In this document: positions 32,466 to 43,006 of the stretch, in pieces | Numbering within the stretch: the stretch's first letter is position 1 | How the letters are laid out: the number at the start of each line of letters is the position of its first letter | NCBI GenBank assembly: GCA_963921825.1 | Contig: OY997589.1 | Location: 20,233,735-20,297,734 of the forward strand | From: Erodium maritimum | Lineage: Eukaryota; Streptophyta; Magnoliopsida; Geraniales; Geraniaceae | Length of the DNA stretch: 64,000 nt | Direction: 5' to 3' | The notes under the pieces: model-generated | The model's database searches: none | The model's input: the letters and a program-made list of their open reading frames with translations, nothing else | Told to the model about the DNA's origin: nothing | Made by a program: the position numbers and the translations under genes

Positions 32466-33865
32466 TCATGGCAAAGCTGCTCGTAGATTTTTTGCAAGTT
32501 CTTTAGCCTGCGTGCACATTCCTTCATCCATCTGTAAGATACAACAATATTCGTATTTGGTAAATACATATTTTGAGCAATATTGAGTAAATAATTAATC
32601 AATAACTGATATCAAAGATCAATCAATGTTGTGTTTAAATTATACCTTAGCCACTATGGTTATGTCAAAAGCAAACTTCCCAAAGGGCAAGACACTGCTA
32701 TTGATAATGGCAAGGTTGAGTTTCTCCACTTCTCTTAGTATTTTTGCTGTGCATCCTTTTTGTTTCTCGCAATAGATCCGAATGAGCACATCTTGGTCCG
32801 AAATTCGTACTTCAATTTCTGGGAGTGACTGACTTATCTGACTATTAAAACTCTCATGACTTGAAAATTTTGTTTCATCGTCCCAAGAATGTCGAGATCT
32901 CTTCACAAAGATTACTGATTCCATTGATTTCTTTGTGGTTTGCTCCTCTAGTGTCTTAACACGTTCTTTAAGTTGTTTCAAGTACTTAATAGCATCTTCG
33001 AGAACTGAAGCTTTATCCGTCTGCAAATCAACATATATAGTAATTAGGTCAATCAAAAGAAATGAATTGCGTGATTAATAGAAAGACCGATGTACATGGA
33101 ACAATTTGATGTGGTTTCTCAATTCAATCAACAAGAAGTCATAACCTCAATATTCCTACATAAAGTTTACATAAAATAGTAGTATTGAAAAGGTATAGAT
33201 CTATATGAACTATGAATCTATAGCTAAAAGATTAGTTTGAACCCTAAAAAACCCTAGAAATGAAAGAGATGGTACCTTTTTGAGGCCAGGAACGATGGCC
33301 GAAAGAGCTATGAAGCGCTCGTTAAGTTTCTCCCTACGTTTCCTCTCGGCTATGACATGATCTTGAGCATGTAAGGGGCTCCTGGACGGCCCGACACTCT
33401 TCTTATTACCGAGTTTCACTTCATAAGAACAGTCTTGGTACGTCATGGGTGCAAAGTGGTCCATGTTCCCAATAGTCATCGATGCCATCTCCATGTTCGT
33501 GCCCCTGAAGGTGCACTGATCTTGATCATACAACTGGAGGGATGAGCTCGTTGAGGAGATGAGTTGTGAGGAGGAAGGAAAGGGCTGAGTCATCGTCATC
33601 ATCATGTGTTGTTGCTCAAGATGATGATGATCATTAGGGTAAACACTAATACAACTCTCCATCTGGTACTCATCTTGGAGGAAACATGATGGATCTTCCA
33701 TTCCCTATATACATATATATTGCAATAAATTGAAAAGGAAAAGGAAAGAAACCCTAATTAGTACTTAAAAACCCTTTGATTGGCTGATGACATATTTAAG
33801 AGATAGTTGACAAATTCAATATATCTTACCAGTTCAGGTAACCATTTGGCTGATGACATATCCAT
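32466..33865 (-). CDS. bHLH transcription factor, subgroup IVa type (bHLH18/19/20/25-like)
   Basis: Four coding exons, all in phase 0: 33865-33830, 33704-33276, 33020-32646 and 32531-32466. They total 906 bp and 301 residues. All introns are GT-AG (donors GTAAGATAT, GTACC and GTATAAT; acceptors TATAG, TTTGCAG and TTACAG). Residues 1-12 are MDMSSAKWLPEL. The basic region HVIAERKRREKLNERF (about 128-143) has the His-Glu-Arg pattern of E-box binders, and helix 2 is TDKASVLEDAIKYLKQLKERV in exon 3. An ACT-like C-terminal domain follows (EVRISDQDVLIRIYCEKQKG to DITIVAK) and the last exon encodes MDEGMCTQAKELAKNLRAALP. The start at 33865 is preferred because it matches family N-termini and follows a likely 5' UTR acceptor. 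A nuclear dimeric regulator is expected. The gene looks intact. Confidence 0.93.
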
Positions 33866-34135
33866 AGCTACAGAAACTTCCCTTTTGTGTTCTCTTAATG
33901 ACGATGAACACTTGAAAACCCAATTAAGGTTAATGAACAAGACTGATACACTGAGTAGGTCACAGTATATATGTAACTAAAAGGAATATGAATTTGTATT
34001 GATGAACTTTGTTTTGCGGATCTTAAAGTTGGTACCTTTGATCTGTTTGTGTGTGAGAGGGAGAAAATGAACCCTAACTGGAGCTGAAGCTTTCCTAGAT
34101 GGCCCAACAGCAAACTATTGTGTCGTACGTGTGTT
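33866..34135 (-). other. Probable 5' UTR of the bHLH gene, possibly with an intron
   Basis: Between the TATA box and the ATG lies a leader with a possible donor (CAAAGGTACCAAC, about 34030-34042) and acceptor (TTCTGTAGCT just before the ATG). This is inferred from sequence only. Small in-frame ATGs such as 33940 are less likely starts. Confidence 0.45.
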
Positions 34136-34160
34136 TTTGAAGAATAAATTGTTTTCGGGT

Positions 34161-34168
34161 TTATATAG
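34161..34168 (-). promoter_or_regulatory. TATA box of the bHLH gene
   Basis: CTATATAA on the minus strand, about 30 bp upstream of the presumed transcription start and about 300 bp upstream of the ATG. Confidence 0.6.
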
Positions 34169-34257
34169 CTGAAATGTGGTTTGTGAAACTTGGGGACCCA
34201 CACCTTTGGCTTTGGAGGGTACAGTAAGACAAAAAAAGTGACTAATAATTGAATCAA

Positions 34258-34769
34258 TTAATCCATTTCCTATTTTCTTACGTGTGAAAATGTTGTCCTC
34301 TGCAGCTACGTATGGAGGCTGTTCCTAAATTTGCTCTCATTTTCTTCGCGAAAAATGTGGTCATTTTAGGACTTCTTTGTCGTATCTATTTAGAGAAATC
34401 ATAACTAACTTCTTCCATTGCTTATCACCCAATTATGATGATGTAATGATACTGCAAGGTTTACAGTTTTGAATAGATGTTGATTAGATTTTAATTAGAT
34501 GATAGAGTGATGTTTTGTTGAATTTATTAGATATATAATTAGTATAATAAATAATAAAGAAAATTAAAATTAATTAATAATAAAATAAAAGTACTAAATG
34601 AAAAGAAACTTAACTTTTATTCATCTCATAAAAATAATACAACCCCCAAAGATAGAAGTTGAAACATACAACTCAAAAGTCTCAAATCATATATCAGTTG
34701 TCTTTGAGCATATAAACATGAACCTCGACCTCACAATATGAATCCCACAATTAACACAACATTCCTGCC
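34258..34769. other. bHLH upstream region and AT-rich DNA
   Basis: Proximal promoter of the minus-strand bHLH gene to about 34450, then AT-rich sequence that may be the 3' non-coding part of the Harbinger-like ORF1 relic (its oligo(A)-rich and TTTTATTC-type words resemble 6380-6530). No ORF of note. Confidence 0.45.
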
Positions 34770-35508
34770 TGTCGTTCCATCTCCGACTCGATCATCTTGG
34801 AAACGTCATCTTTCTGCATGTTCCTGTATTGCTTGAAGAGGTCGTTCCATTTGTGGTCAGCATGATCACTTTTTTCGCATTCTCAGGCTTTGCTCGGTCC
34901 ACCTTTGACTTTGCTCGATCCGCCTCTGCCCTTGCTTAAACCATGGTCGCCACTGCATTGACTTGATCTTGGACAGACTTTCCTTTCCTCTTCGTGGATT
35001 TCGTGCCCAACAGTCTGTCTTTGGGTGGAGTGACACTTCGGTTAACAGATATATCGCTCGGATCGGTGGATACCCAATCCGGTTCGGAATCACCACCAAG
35101 AGGTGTAGTATCATCATATCGGGATGCTCACCGGTGGGAATATAAGTGGGTGGGGTTGATCTGTAACACCTAGTGGCATCCTACCGTTGTCTCCGTGCAC
35201 TAGTTGTGCTTTCCTCTGCCAAAAATTTTGATTGAGCATGTTGTACTAATGGTTGAGGTAGAATGTCTTTGGTTCGTTTTCCTTCTTGCAGATCCCCTTG
35301 TCCATCTTCATGTAGCCTTCCTCGTTGCAACCGCTTGTACAGATCTCCTTCAACTTTGTCATAGTATTGTGGCATTTTCGCACCCGCGCATAAGACTTGT
35401 TCCAGTAGTTCTTGATGATTTGTTTCCAAACGAAGTACTGGTTCTGATTCCCCTCGTTGTAAACTCTGGCAATTTGGCTCCAATAGGTATTATCATCTTG
35501 TTGTTTGC
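34770..35508 (-). pseudogene. Second PIF/Harbinger-like ORF1 relic, cut by LTR
   Basis: The minus strand from 35508 reads NTYWSQIARVYNEGNQNQYF, VWKQIIKNYWNKSYARVRKC and HNTMTKLKEICTSGC, then a stop at 35246-35248. This is the Myb/SANT trihelix of PIF/Harbinger ORF1 proteins. Downstream pieces include TPLGGDSEPDWVSTDPSDIS, VTPPKDRLLGTKSTKRKGKS and an acidic/basic helical tail near 34780-34870, in shifted frames. Its N-terminus is removed at the gypsy LTR boundary 35509. It belongs to a different subfamily from the ORF1 at 6538-8083. A domesticated Myb-like gene is possible, but the stops argue for decay. Confidence 0.62.
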
Positions 35509-37136
35509 TGTAAGAACCGCCCCCGGCCGATCCCGGTCGAACCGGCGGATTCCGGCGAAGTTTGACTTTCGGCCGGAAAAGTCAACCAATGACTCCGGAA
35601 GTCATTCAGGACCTTTCCGGGGCCCAAAAAGCTTAGCCGTCATCACGGTTAGCTTAGTTGGGCCATTTCCTTTCGTTTGACTGTAATATTGGAAAAAGTC
35701 AACTTTGGTCAAATCCGAACTTTTTATCGATTAAATACGATTAAATTGGACTGCTGGATTTTAATTAAAGGAGAGTGGTCCCCACTATGCCACATGTCAC
35801 TAGTGGCTTGGAGGAAAAGAAAGAGACTCTAATGACCTCTCTACCCTCACTAGTTGTCCACAAAAGAGATAAGAACTAAAAGGTTTTTGGTCTTTTTCAC
35901 CCCTAAGTCTTTTTAAGGCATTGGGTGACACAAAATCAGATTATTTCCCCTTGTAGCAGCCAAAATTTGAGAGAGAAAGAAGAGGTTGGAGCTTCCATGG
36001 TGTCTTGAAGGAAAAGCAAGAGAAAAGGGGGACCTTTTGTGCCAATCTTTACCTAAATCCTCTCTAAAATCCCTTCATCTTCATCAACTCTTTCTCCTAG
36101 AGGTTTGTATACTCTTAACTCTTCATTTCAATCACTTTCATTTCATGGGTTTCCTTGCTTTTGACTAGAACTTGTTAGGTTTTACCTTATTTAGTGTTGA
36201 TTGGTGTTGTAGAGAAGGAGTAGATGAATTGTTGTTGAAATCCTTGAGTTTTTAATGGTTTTTGATTGGGAAATCCTTTGGGCACTTGTTGTTTGGATGA
36301 TTCCTACCATGGGTAGAGGAGAAATGGAGTTATTGGATTGTTTTGGGAGTTTTGGATGACTGAAAATGGAGGTTTTTGATGTATTTTCGTGAAAATCGCG
36401 TCTGAAGGAGGAAGAAGACGGACTCTGTCCAGACCCGTAACGGATCCGTGACAGGGACCGTGACGGAGTACGTCACGGCTCCGTGAGGGAGACCGAGACG
36501 GCGTCATACACGGCTCCGTGAGGAGAACCGTGACGGCGCAACCCACAGATCCGTGACCAGATCCGTGGCAGACCAGTTTTGGTTCTTTGAAACCCTTTTC
36601 GATTATTTTTTTCATTTACTTCAAGAAGGTGTTTTTGAAACAACGGGTGGAGTCTTTTGAAATTAGATGTTTTCACTTTGGTTAGCCTTTAATTAGAGTT
36701 TAATTGTGATCCAAGACCTTGTACCGAGGTCGAGGGACGAAGACTACTTGGGGACCCGTGAGAAGAACGGAGACGAAGTTAGCCCGGACTTGAGCAGCTA
36801 GGAATATTATTAGAGGAAGACCTTGAGGTAGGGAAAGTACTAAACTCCTCTTGTAATTTAATACTTTAGTATGCCTATTAGGTTAATAAAATCGGAAAGG
36901 TCCTAGATTGCATATAGGATGCGAATAACTAGAATAATCGTCTTTCAATTACTAATAACCGGACGTGTCTAGTATGCATGTATAAGATGTGAATCACTAG
37001 TTTAACTCGCTTTCAATACTTGGGAAATTGTCGTGCTGGTAGAAAGGCCGAGATGAGCCACAGGATTGGTTGTGGTTGCCTCACATGCATTGCTTGTTTA
37101 GTCTTTAGGATAAATTAAGAGTCTAACGAAACTAGA

Positions 37137-37262
37137 TAAATTGTATGCTTGAATGATTGAATGAATACGTGAATGATTGAATGATTGAATGAATGCTTGA
37201 ATGATTGAATGATTGAATGATTGAATGAATGCTTGAATGATTGAATGATTGAGTATAATTGA
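37137..37262. repeat. GAATGATT short tandem repeats
   Basis: Irregular tandem of TTGAATGATTGAATGAATGC and shorter variants inside the LTR. Confidence 0.85.
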
Positions 37263-37518
37263 TTGTGCTAAATGGTATGATCGGGTGAGTGATAGACCGA
37301 TGGAACGTGGTTGGTAAGTATGCCGATAAGTGTAATTGTGGAAATGAATTCCTTATGGGGTGAACTGATGAATCTGTGGATTTCTAATTTTGGTTGTATG
37401 ATGTGTTGGCATGTTAGTCTCTTGTATGGTTTACCATGCGGGGAGGATTATTTGTGGTCCGATTTGGTACCTACACCGTGGAGGATTCCGGTGTGGGGTA
37501 GTATCATAGCCGATGAAT

Positions 37519-37755
37519 GGTTGACCCTGCGGGGCATTGGTTGGTTGACCCTGCGGGCCATTGGTTGATTTACCCTGCGGGGAATTGGTTGGTTGACCCT
37601 GCAGGGCATTGGTTGGTTTACCCTGCGGGGAATTGGATGGTTGACCCTGCGGGGCATTGGTTCGTTGACCCTGCGGGGCATTGGTTGTTTTACCCTGCGG
37701 GGAATTGGTTGGTTCACTCTGCGGGGCATTGGATGGCTTACCCTGCGAGGATGGT
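37519..37755. repeat. 24-bp minisatellite in LTR
   Basis: About ten units of TTGACCCTGCGGGGCATTGG(TTGG), alternating with a TTTACCCTGCGGGGAATTGG form. Because 24 is a multiple of three it yields long repetitive ORFs (PMPRRVNQ on the minus strand), which are not genes. Confidence 0.95.
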
Positions 37756-38133
37756 TATTTGTGATTCACCCGAGTGTATGTGTCCTGTGGGAGCATTCCG
37801 GGAAGGTTACCTTGCTTCACCCCGATGACCTATGGTCCTTTGGGGGCATTTCCGAGAATCCCGACGATATGTGTCCCTCAGGGATGTTTCCGGTAGCCCC
37901 GATGTATGTGCCTCCTCTGGACCGAGGGGAAATCTGACATGACACGAGTACTCTTGTGGATCGGAGTATGGGATCCGACATGACACAAGAACCTATCGTG
38001 GATCGGAGTATTGGGATTTGAGTTGTGGCGTGATATTTACTTGCTCCCACGCCAATGCCACCGGCTACCGTTTACTGGCCAGTAGCAATTCACGGTTCAC
38101 GATTGTGAACCGCGACTCGCAGTTCACTTACAA

Positions 38134-38225
38134 GATTCACGGTTTAGTGAATTAGAAATGCACGATACGAAAGCCACATCGTGCGACTCGTGATTTACGA
38201 TTCACTAAACCGTAAACCGTGAATC
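38134..38225. repeat. Foldback hairpin near a TGCTCTTA terminus
   Basis: GATTCACGGTTTAGTGAAT (38134-38152) pairs with ATTCACTAAACCGT (38200-38213), and an inner GCACGAT...ATCGTGC stem adds to it. GGTGCTCTTACC follows at about 38250-38261. It may be the other end of the Harbinger-like unit interrupted by the LTR, or a separate MITE. Confidence 0.5.
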
Positions 38226-38265
38226 GCATGGCGGAACAAAGTGATGTAGGTGCTCTTACCGCAAT

Positions 38266-38727
38266 GTCGCTCTCTCTTTTTTCATGGTACACCCTTTAAT
38301 TTTCATGTTGTAATGGATAGAAAGATCCATGAGCTTACCTATTTTTAACGAATGACATAAACATCCTTATGTTAATTTCTCCAAAAAAGAAAAACTAAGA
38401 ACACTACACTAAAAACCTCCATTTCAACTTCCACTATGAAATCTTTCTCTAAATAGTGATCAATTTGCTAATATCATTTACTAGAAAAAATTGCACCTCT
38501 CAATACTAAAGTAGATGGGTTGGAAAAAATATTGTATCGATACAAAAAAAATGTAGGGACTCAACTCACTACCGTTTCTTGCCACGTCATCGAAGTTATT
38601 GGTAGCTTCCTCTACTCAGAAAGATAAATAATGTTGTCATTTCCAGCGAACAATGCAATCTCAATAAGATTTTTTTAAATTCTTCTTCTTTTTACCCATT
38701 TTAAAAAGATCCTATCAATTAATAGAG
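38266..38727. other. AT-rich intergenic, nothing recognised
   Basis: No ORF, RNA gene or repeat end could be supported in this stretch. Confidence 0.5.
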
Positions 38728-40680
38728 TTTTTTTAATGAAAGGGGTAGAATTTCATTAATCAAATTGTTTAAAGACAATAGAATGCATCAGAGACTCTCT
38801 GACCACGAAGAATAGGGCAAGAATATTTAAGAATGTTCGCTATTCTTTTCACAGTAGAACCGTCATTGACGATTTTGAATTGATGACTCATGGGCAAGGA
38901 CAAAATATGGGTTGAGGGAAGGGGGTAACGGAGATCTGGAGGGACCTCGACGGTAATGGTGATTGAGAGAGGCAAATCATCGTCTGGGGACCCCTCCCAG
39001 GGCCACCCCCTGATGCTCCGACGATGCCTCATTTCTCCCAGCGGGGATTCTTCCCCGCGATTGATGAGTCGTCCCAGTCAGCGCTAGATGCCACCATCCT
39101 CAGATTTCCAGCCGTTGTTTCGTCACGAACTGGGACTTGAACATCTCGCTCGGCTGGCTGAGCGCATCCCCACCTCCAACCCTACCATGCTGGGGGATAG
39201 AGGGTCAGCAGTCCAGTCAACAAGCTGACCAATTCCCGATCCCCTGATCTTCTCGTGTACAAAAGAACACGAGAGGGGGTGGCCTCGTACGGGCAATGGG
39301 GTAGTATCCCACCCGGGCATTTGGGGACCCAAATTAGGTATCGGGTCCAGTGTTGTACCGACCCCCCTGGTGAGATAATCTAGCAGTAGGTATCGGGTCC
39401 AATTTCTTCGTTCGCGGTGTAGTGTCTACCAGTTCTCCAGCCCGATCCATGCATGCTTCATCTTGATCCTTTGGTAGACGTCGGCGTTTACGGGGCTGAG
39501 GTCCTCTCACCGGGACAACTCGTAGTAGGCCATCCCGGTATGCCGGGAGACGACATTGCGGGTAACGTCTCGAGGGACCCGACCCGGCCGGCCTTCTAAC
39601 CGTATCCACTGCGGGCATCACATCCGTCTCCCTCGTAGCCTGGTGCGGAGAGCCACCACTTCGTTGAACAGACCCGTCGAGTCGTTTAGCAACTCTTGAT
39701 GTAGTCCCGCTGGAGGGAAGCCATGCTCTTGTCCGTCTCCACATCCAGCACCGGATGATCCATTGCGATGAGGTCTCCACCGTGCCCCCATGCACCCTAT
39801 AGCCGTAACAAGTCCATCCCCAATACTGGGCCTTCACCATCAGGACCTCGACAGACGCCGAGTACTCCATCACGTCCCTCACCACTCCTACCGGCAGACG
39901 ACAAGGTAGGGACCACAATGTGATCGGAGTGGGGTGAACCCTAGACCGTCCGGCAGGCACCCCAGACGCTATAGCAATGTCGTGGCTGGCCTTGTCTGAA
40001 GGACCCCGGTTCAGGCGAGGAGGGATCCTAAGGCCTAGGGTATAGGTTGGTGCCCTAGATCCACCGGCAAGCCTCCAGGCACCAGATCCCGGTCGTGGTG
40101 ATGACAGGCGTGTGCTGGTGTTGGTGAACCCTGAGATGCGAGTTAGGATTTGGTCCACGGGGAGAGAGGACCAATAACGTGGAACAAAAGACTCTGAACG
40201 CCGCCACTCCGAACGTCGGCTCTCCCAACGCTGTCGGCAGATAGCCACAACCCGGGGAGTAGGGGGTAACTTTTGCAGACCAAAGGACCCCGTCGGTCCT
40301 AGAGAACCCGCTGAAGCCACTAGTAGAGGAGGCAAGCTCGAGGCGTATGGTAGGGGAGAATAGGGTGGTGGTGGGATTTGCATACCAACCGGAGTAAGGA
40401 GGGCAAGTAGCACCGGTAGAGAGGGAGGAGGGTTCATGGATCCGACAAGGAATCAACAAAGTCACCAAGGGGACGAGAAGAGGGAGAGGCACCGATGGTT
40501 GTGGACTAGTCATCCACTTCCATCCGTATTTGAACCCCACACCAGGTGTGGTCTGCGAGGAGGTCAACGAGATGGGACATTCGAACACGAGGACGGAAAA
40601 ACCGACGACCTCAGGCAACGCAACAGCGGCGGCGGCAGAAGGATGCTCCATACCGACGAGGACAGGCTAGGGATTTGATA
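38728..40680 (-). mobile_element. ORF1-only LINE-like element, copy a
   Basis: Minus-strand unit of about 1.95 kb. It has a Pro/Ser-rich N-terminal coding part (contains SQTTPGVGFKYG), a DUF4283-protein segment (SHDIAIASGVP, ITLW, VGVVRDVMEYSASVEVLMVK, then a degenerate knuckle TCYGYRVHGG), a C-terminal part ending RGWPWEGSPDDDLP, then a 3' region with GACGGTTCTAC and an oligo(A) tail (T run at 38728-38734). Several frameshifts. No endonuclease or RT. The copies at 41694-55616 and 55633-57850 share the layout and the PWEGS end. Confidence 0.6.
39334..40651 (-). pseudogene. DUF4283/zinc-knuckle ORF1 protein of copy a
   Basis: Two overlapping frames (40651-40055 and 40437-39334) together give the ORF1-like protein. 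Recognisable pieces are the Pro-rich N-terminus, the pattern SHDIAIASGVP...DPITLW-like ITLWSLPCRLPVG, the VEVLMVKAQYWGW strand that precedes the knuckle in DUF4283 proteins, and a damaged CCHC. The long 367-codon frame is partly out of register, as its basic C-terminal half shows no family motif. In plant LINEs these proteins bind the element RNA. Assignment rests on motif patterns only. Confidence 0.45.
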
Positions 40681-41678
40681 GACTCTCAAAACGCGAAAGA
40701 AAAAAACTTTTAGTAAAAATCAAATTTATTTTATTTTCATCAATTAATATAGTTGATGGTAGTAAATTAGAATTTTCCTTATTTATTAGGTGGTTACTAT
40801 AAAAATAGATAAACAGAAAAACATTGAAATCCTACACTTCGTATTATATTTATGATCTAATCTCCACCAACACCCGCTCTCAAACAAATACTCACTAAGA
40901 ATTGAAACTTTTACTTTAAATAGATGAGAGAGCTACCAGACCGACACTAATGGGCTAAGTGGTTATTAAATTCACGTTCGTTTAACAATGTAATAGAGTG
41001 ATCAACACACATGATACAAATTATCATATATCATGCAATTTTATCACTTTGAATACATGTTTTTATCACTTTCAAACCAAGTTTTTATCATATGTTTATC
41101 TTCAACTCAGAAAATATCAGTTATCAATGGCGAACATTATATCACCCCGATATGAAACATTTTCAGTGAAAACTTATAAACCCCAAAACGGTTGATTGTC
41201 AATTTCTCCTGTACTTCAAAATATATTTATCACTGTCTTGATAGATAGCCTTTGAAAAAAATATTGGTGCACGTTTAAAACTAATCAGAGCTCAAACGAA
41301 ACGAAAATAATTAAATTAATAAATTGGTTAAGAAAACAAAATACTAAAACATTTTTACTATAAAAAAAACTCATGTCATTTACGTAAATGTGTTATTTAT
41401 GAAGTCAACTAGCCAATATTTTTTCAACTTCGCATCTCATGCGTTCATTTCTCAAACGAATGATGTGAATGACCATAAGAGGAAGAACGTACCTGTCCTA
41501 TTCAAATTGGTTGTGATCAATTGCACTCTTCCTCCAATAATAGAGCTCATTGAGCAACTAACACACCCTTTTTAGATTTTAACTAGTTCCTTTCATAGAA
41601 CCAAGACATGCCAAAACACTCTAGTGAAGTTCAAGTCAATCCGTGATCAAACAAATTATTTGGATGAGTTTTTTTTAT
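40681..41678. other. AT-rich intergenic, no gene seen
   Basis: About 1 kb of AT-rich DNA with only short ORFs. Two TTATCA-rich patches at about 41020-41130 recur loosely. It ends with the candidate target duplication of copy b (41679-41693). Confidence 0.5.
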
Positions 41679-41693
41679 GATAATACGTGGTTT

Positions 41694-43006
41694 GGTTTTT
41701 TTTGACAAGAAGATGTATATATTTCATTAATATAATACGAAAAGAGTCATTACACTATGTAGAGCCCCAGAAGGTCTCTTGATAAATAACTCTAGAACAC
41801 TGAATTGTTACAAACGGTGTTGAAAAAGTCTTATAGGCCAACTAAACTATGACGAAACTAACTATGGCTGCTCAAGGTTTTGCCTAAATGTTGCATACTC
41901 TATAGAGTGTGGCCGAACTTGCTTTCATCAGTTTCAGAGGGAGGCAGAGCTCTAACTAGGGACCCCTCGAAATGTCATTCCCCAGAGCACTGAATCCCTT
42001 TCATTTCTATTGGCGGGGCTGCTTTTCAGCCATCGCTTGATCATCTTTGGGCTCTCCAGCCGACCCCCTCTTCACTCTCGTAACTCTTGCCCGAGCTCTT
42101 GCATTTTTGGTCGTTCTATCTCTGGGCCTAGGAAGGTCTGGGTGTTCAGTGTCCTAGCTACCAGAGAGATAGTCGGCCACCAAGTTCTTCTAATCTGGGT
42201 CCACCTTTCGGGTTTGGTTGGTACCCCGAGAACTAGTACCATTAGGTATAGTACTCAGGGATACAATTGGGCCCCTTCCACGAGGCAAGTGCCCTTAAGT
42301 GCAGTACTCAAGGATACGGGTCGGTGAGACCCCTACGGAGCCCAATCTGTCACGTATGACCTAGCGTCTCGCTCACGCTGAAACTCCAACATAGATGAGT
42401 CGAACCTTGGGGTACCAACCACCTCTTGGTTACATTCATTAATTCTATGGCCGATCAAGCCAAATTAAAACATAACGAGGGTAGCTTCATATAGGTGACC
42501 GAGACACGAACCAGGTCAGGGAATTTCCGAAAGCAGAGTAGCAGTTGATGGCGCAAGGGACGTTCCACCATATGTTGTCCCCCTAGTAGAGGCCCCACTG
42601 ATCGCAAGGAACAAAGACGCACAACCCCAAAGCGGCGCTGATCATCTCACCCGTTTCTCGGGTCCTTACCAATGGAGGAAGGTCGTGAGCATGAACCTAG
42701 AATCGAAGGTGGTCACGATCCGGTGGTTCCTTAGCCATAAGGTCCAAATCCCTTAGGAGAAGTGGTCAACCATCAAAGAAACACGGATCCTTCCCCCGGA
42801 CCCAAGCACCGGCCTCGTCGAAGATACCAGGATCGATGTCCTTGATTACCAAGCCCTCTGCCGACTTCCCCTAAGCTTTAGTGATGATCTGGAGCATGAC
42901 CTCCTTCCGATGAGGTTTCTATGCCCATAGTTTGCCCATCATGGAAAAATCCTAACGAGTCATAATGGAAGGGCTCACCGGGGAATATGGTACCAATACC
43001 TCAACC
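41694..43006 (-). mobile_element. ORF1-only LINE-like element, copy b, 3' part
   Basis: The left (3') part of copy b, split by the gypsy element at 43007-54730. The minus strand gives MGKLWA, then EVMLQIITKA, GLVIKDIDPGIF, WVRGKDPCFFDG, LLLRDLDLMAKE and CVFVPCDQWG, the DUF4283 core, with many stops. The 3' region and oligo(A) (T run 41696-41703) follow. A candidate 15-bp target duplication, GATAATACGTGGTTT (41679-41693), matches GTTAATACATGGTTT at 55617-55631 with two mismatches. This supports copy b as one about 2.2-kb insertion without endonuclease or RT. Confidence 0.68.

Larger units (their letters stand above)
35509..38030 (+). repeat. Tekay-like gypsy LTR, 3' end missing
   Basis: Starts TGTAAGAACCGCCCCCGGCC at 35509 inside the Harbinger-like ORF1. 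It has the family blocks in order: inverted W-box pair (35562-35586), TTTGAGAGAGAAAGAAG, palindromic TGACG cluster (36436-36570), ACCTTGAGGTAGGGAAAG (36820-36837), GCGAATAACTAGAATAATCG and the 24-bp minisatellite. It lacks the terminal GGGGCGTGACA and fades out near 38030. No internal domain adjoins it. Confidence 0.85.

Noticed and set aside
33758-33940. Start of the bHLH gene at an upstream in-frame ATG (33940)
   Set aside because: The added residues do not resemble family N-termini and lie in the probable 5' UTR; the ATG at 33865 fits better.
37448-37729. Long repetitive ORFs (PMPRRVNQ repeats, and the plus-strand counterparts)
   Set aside because: They come from a 24-bp minisatellite inside a gypsy LTR; unit length is a multiple of three, so all frames stay open.
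39334-40437. 367-codon ORF as a possible host gene
   Set aside because: The frame carries DUF4283-type ORF1 pieces mixed with out-of-register sequence, lies in a LINE-like unit with an oligo(A) tail, and overlaps a second coding frame.
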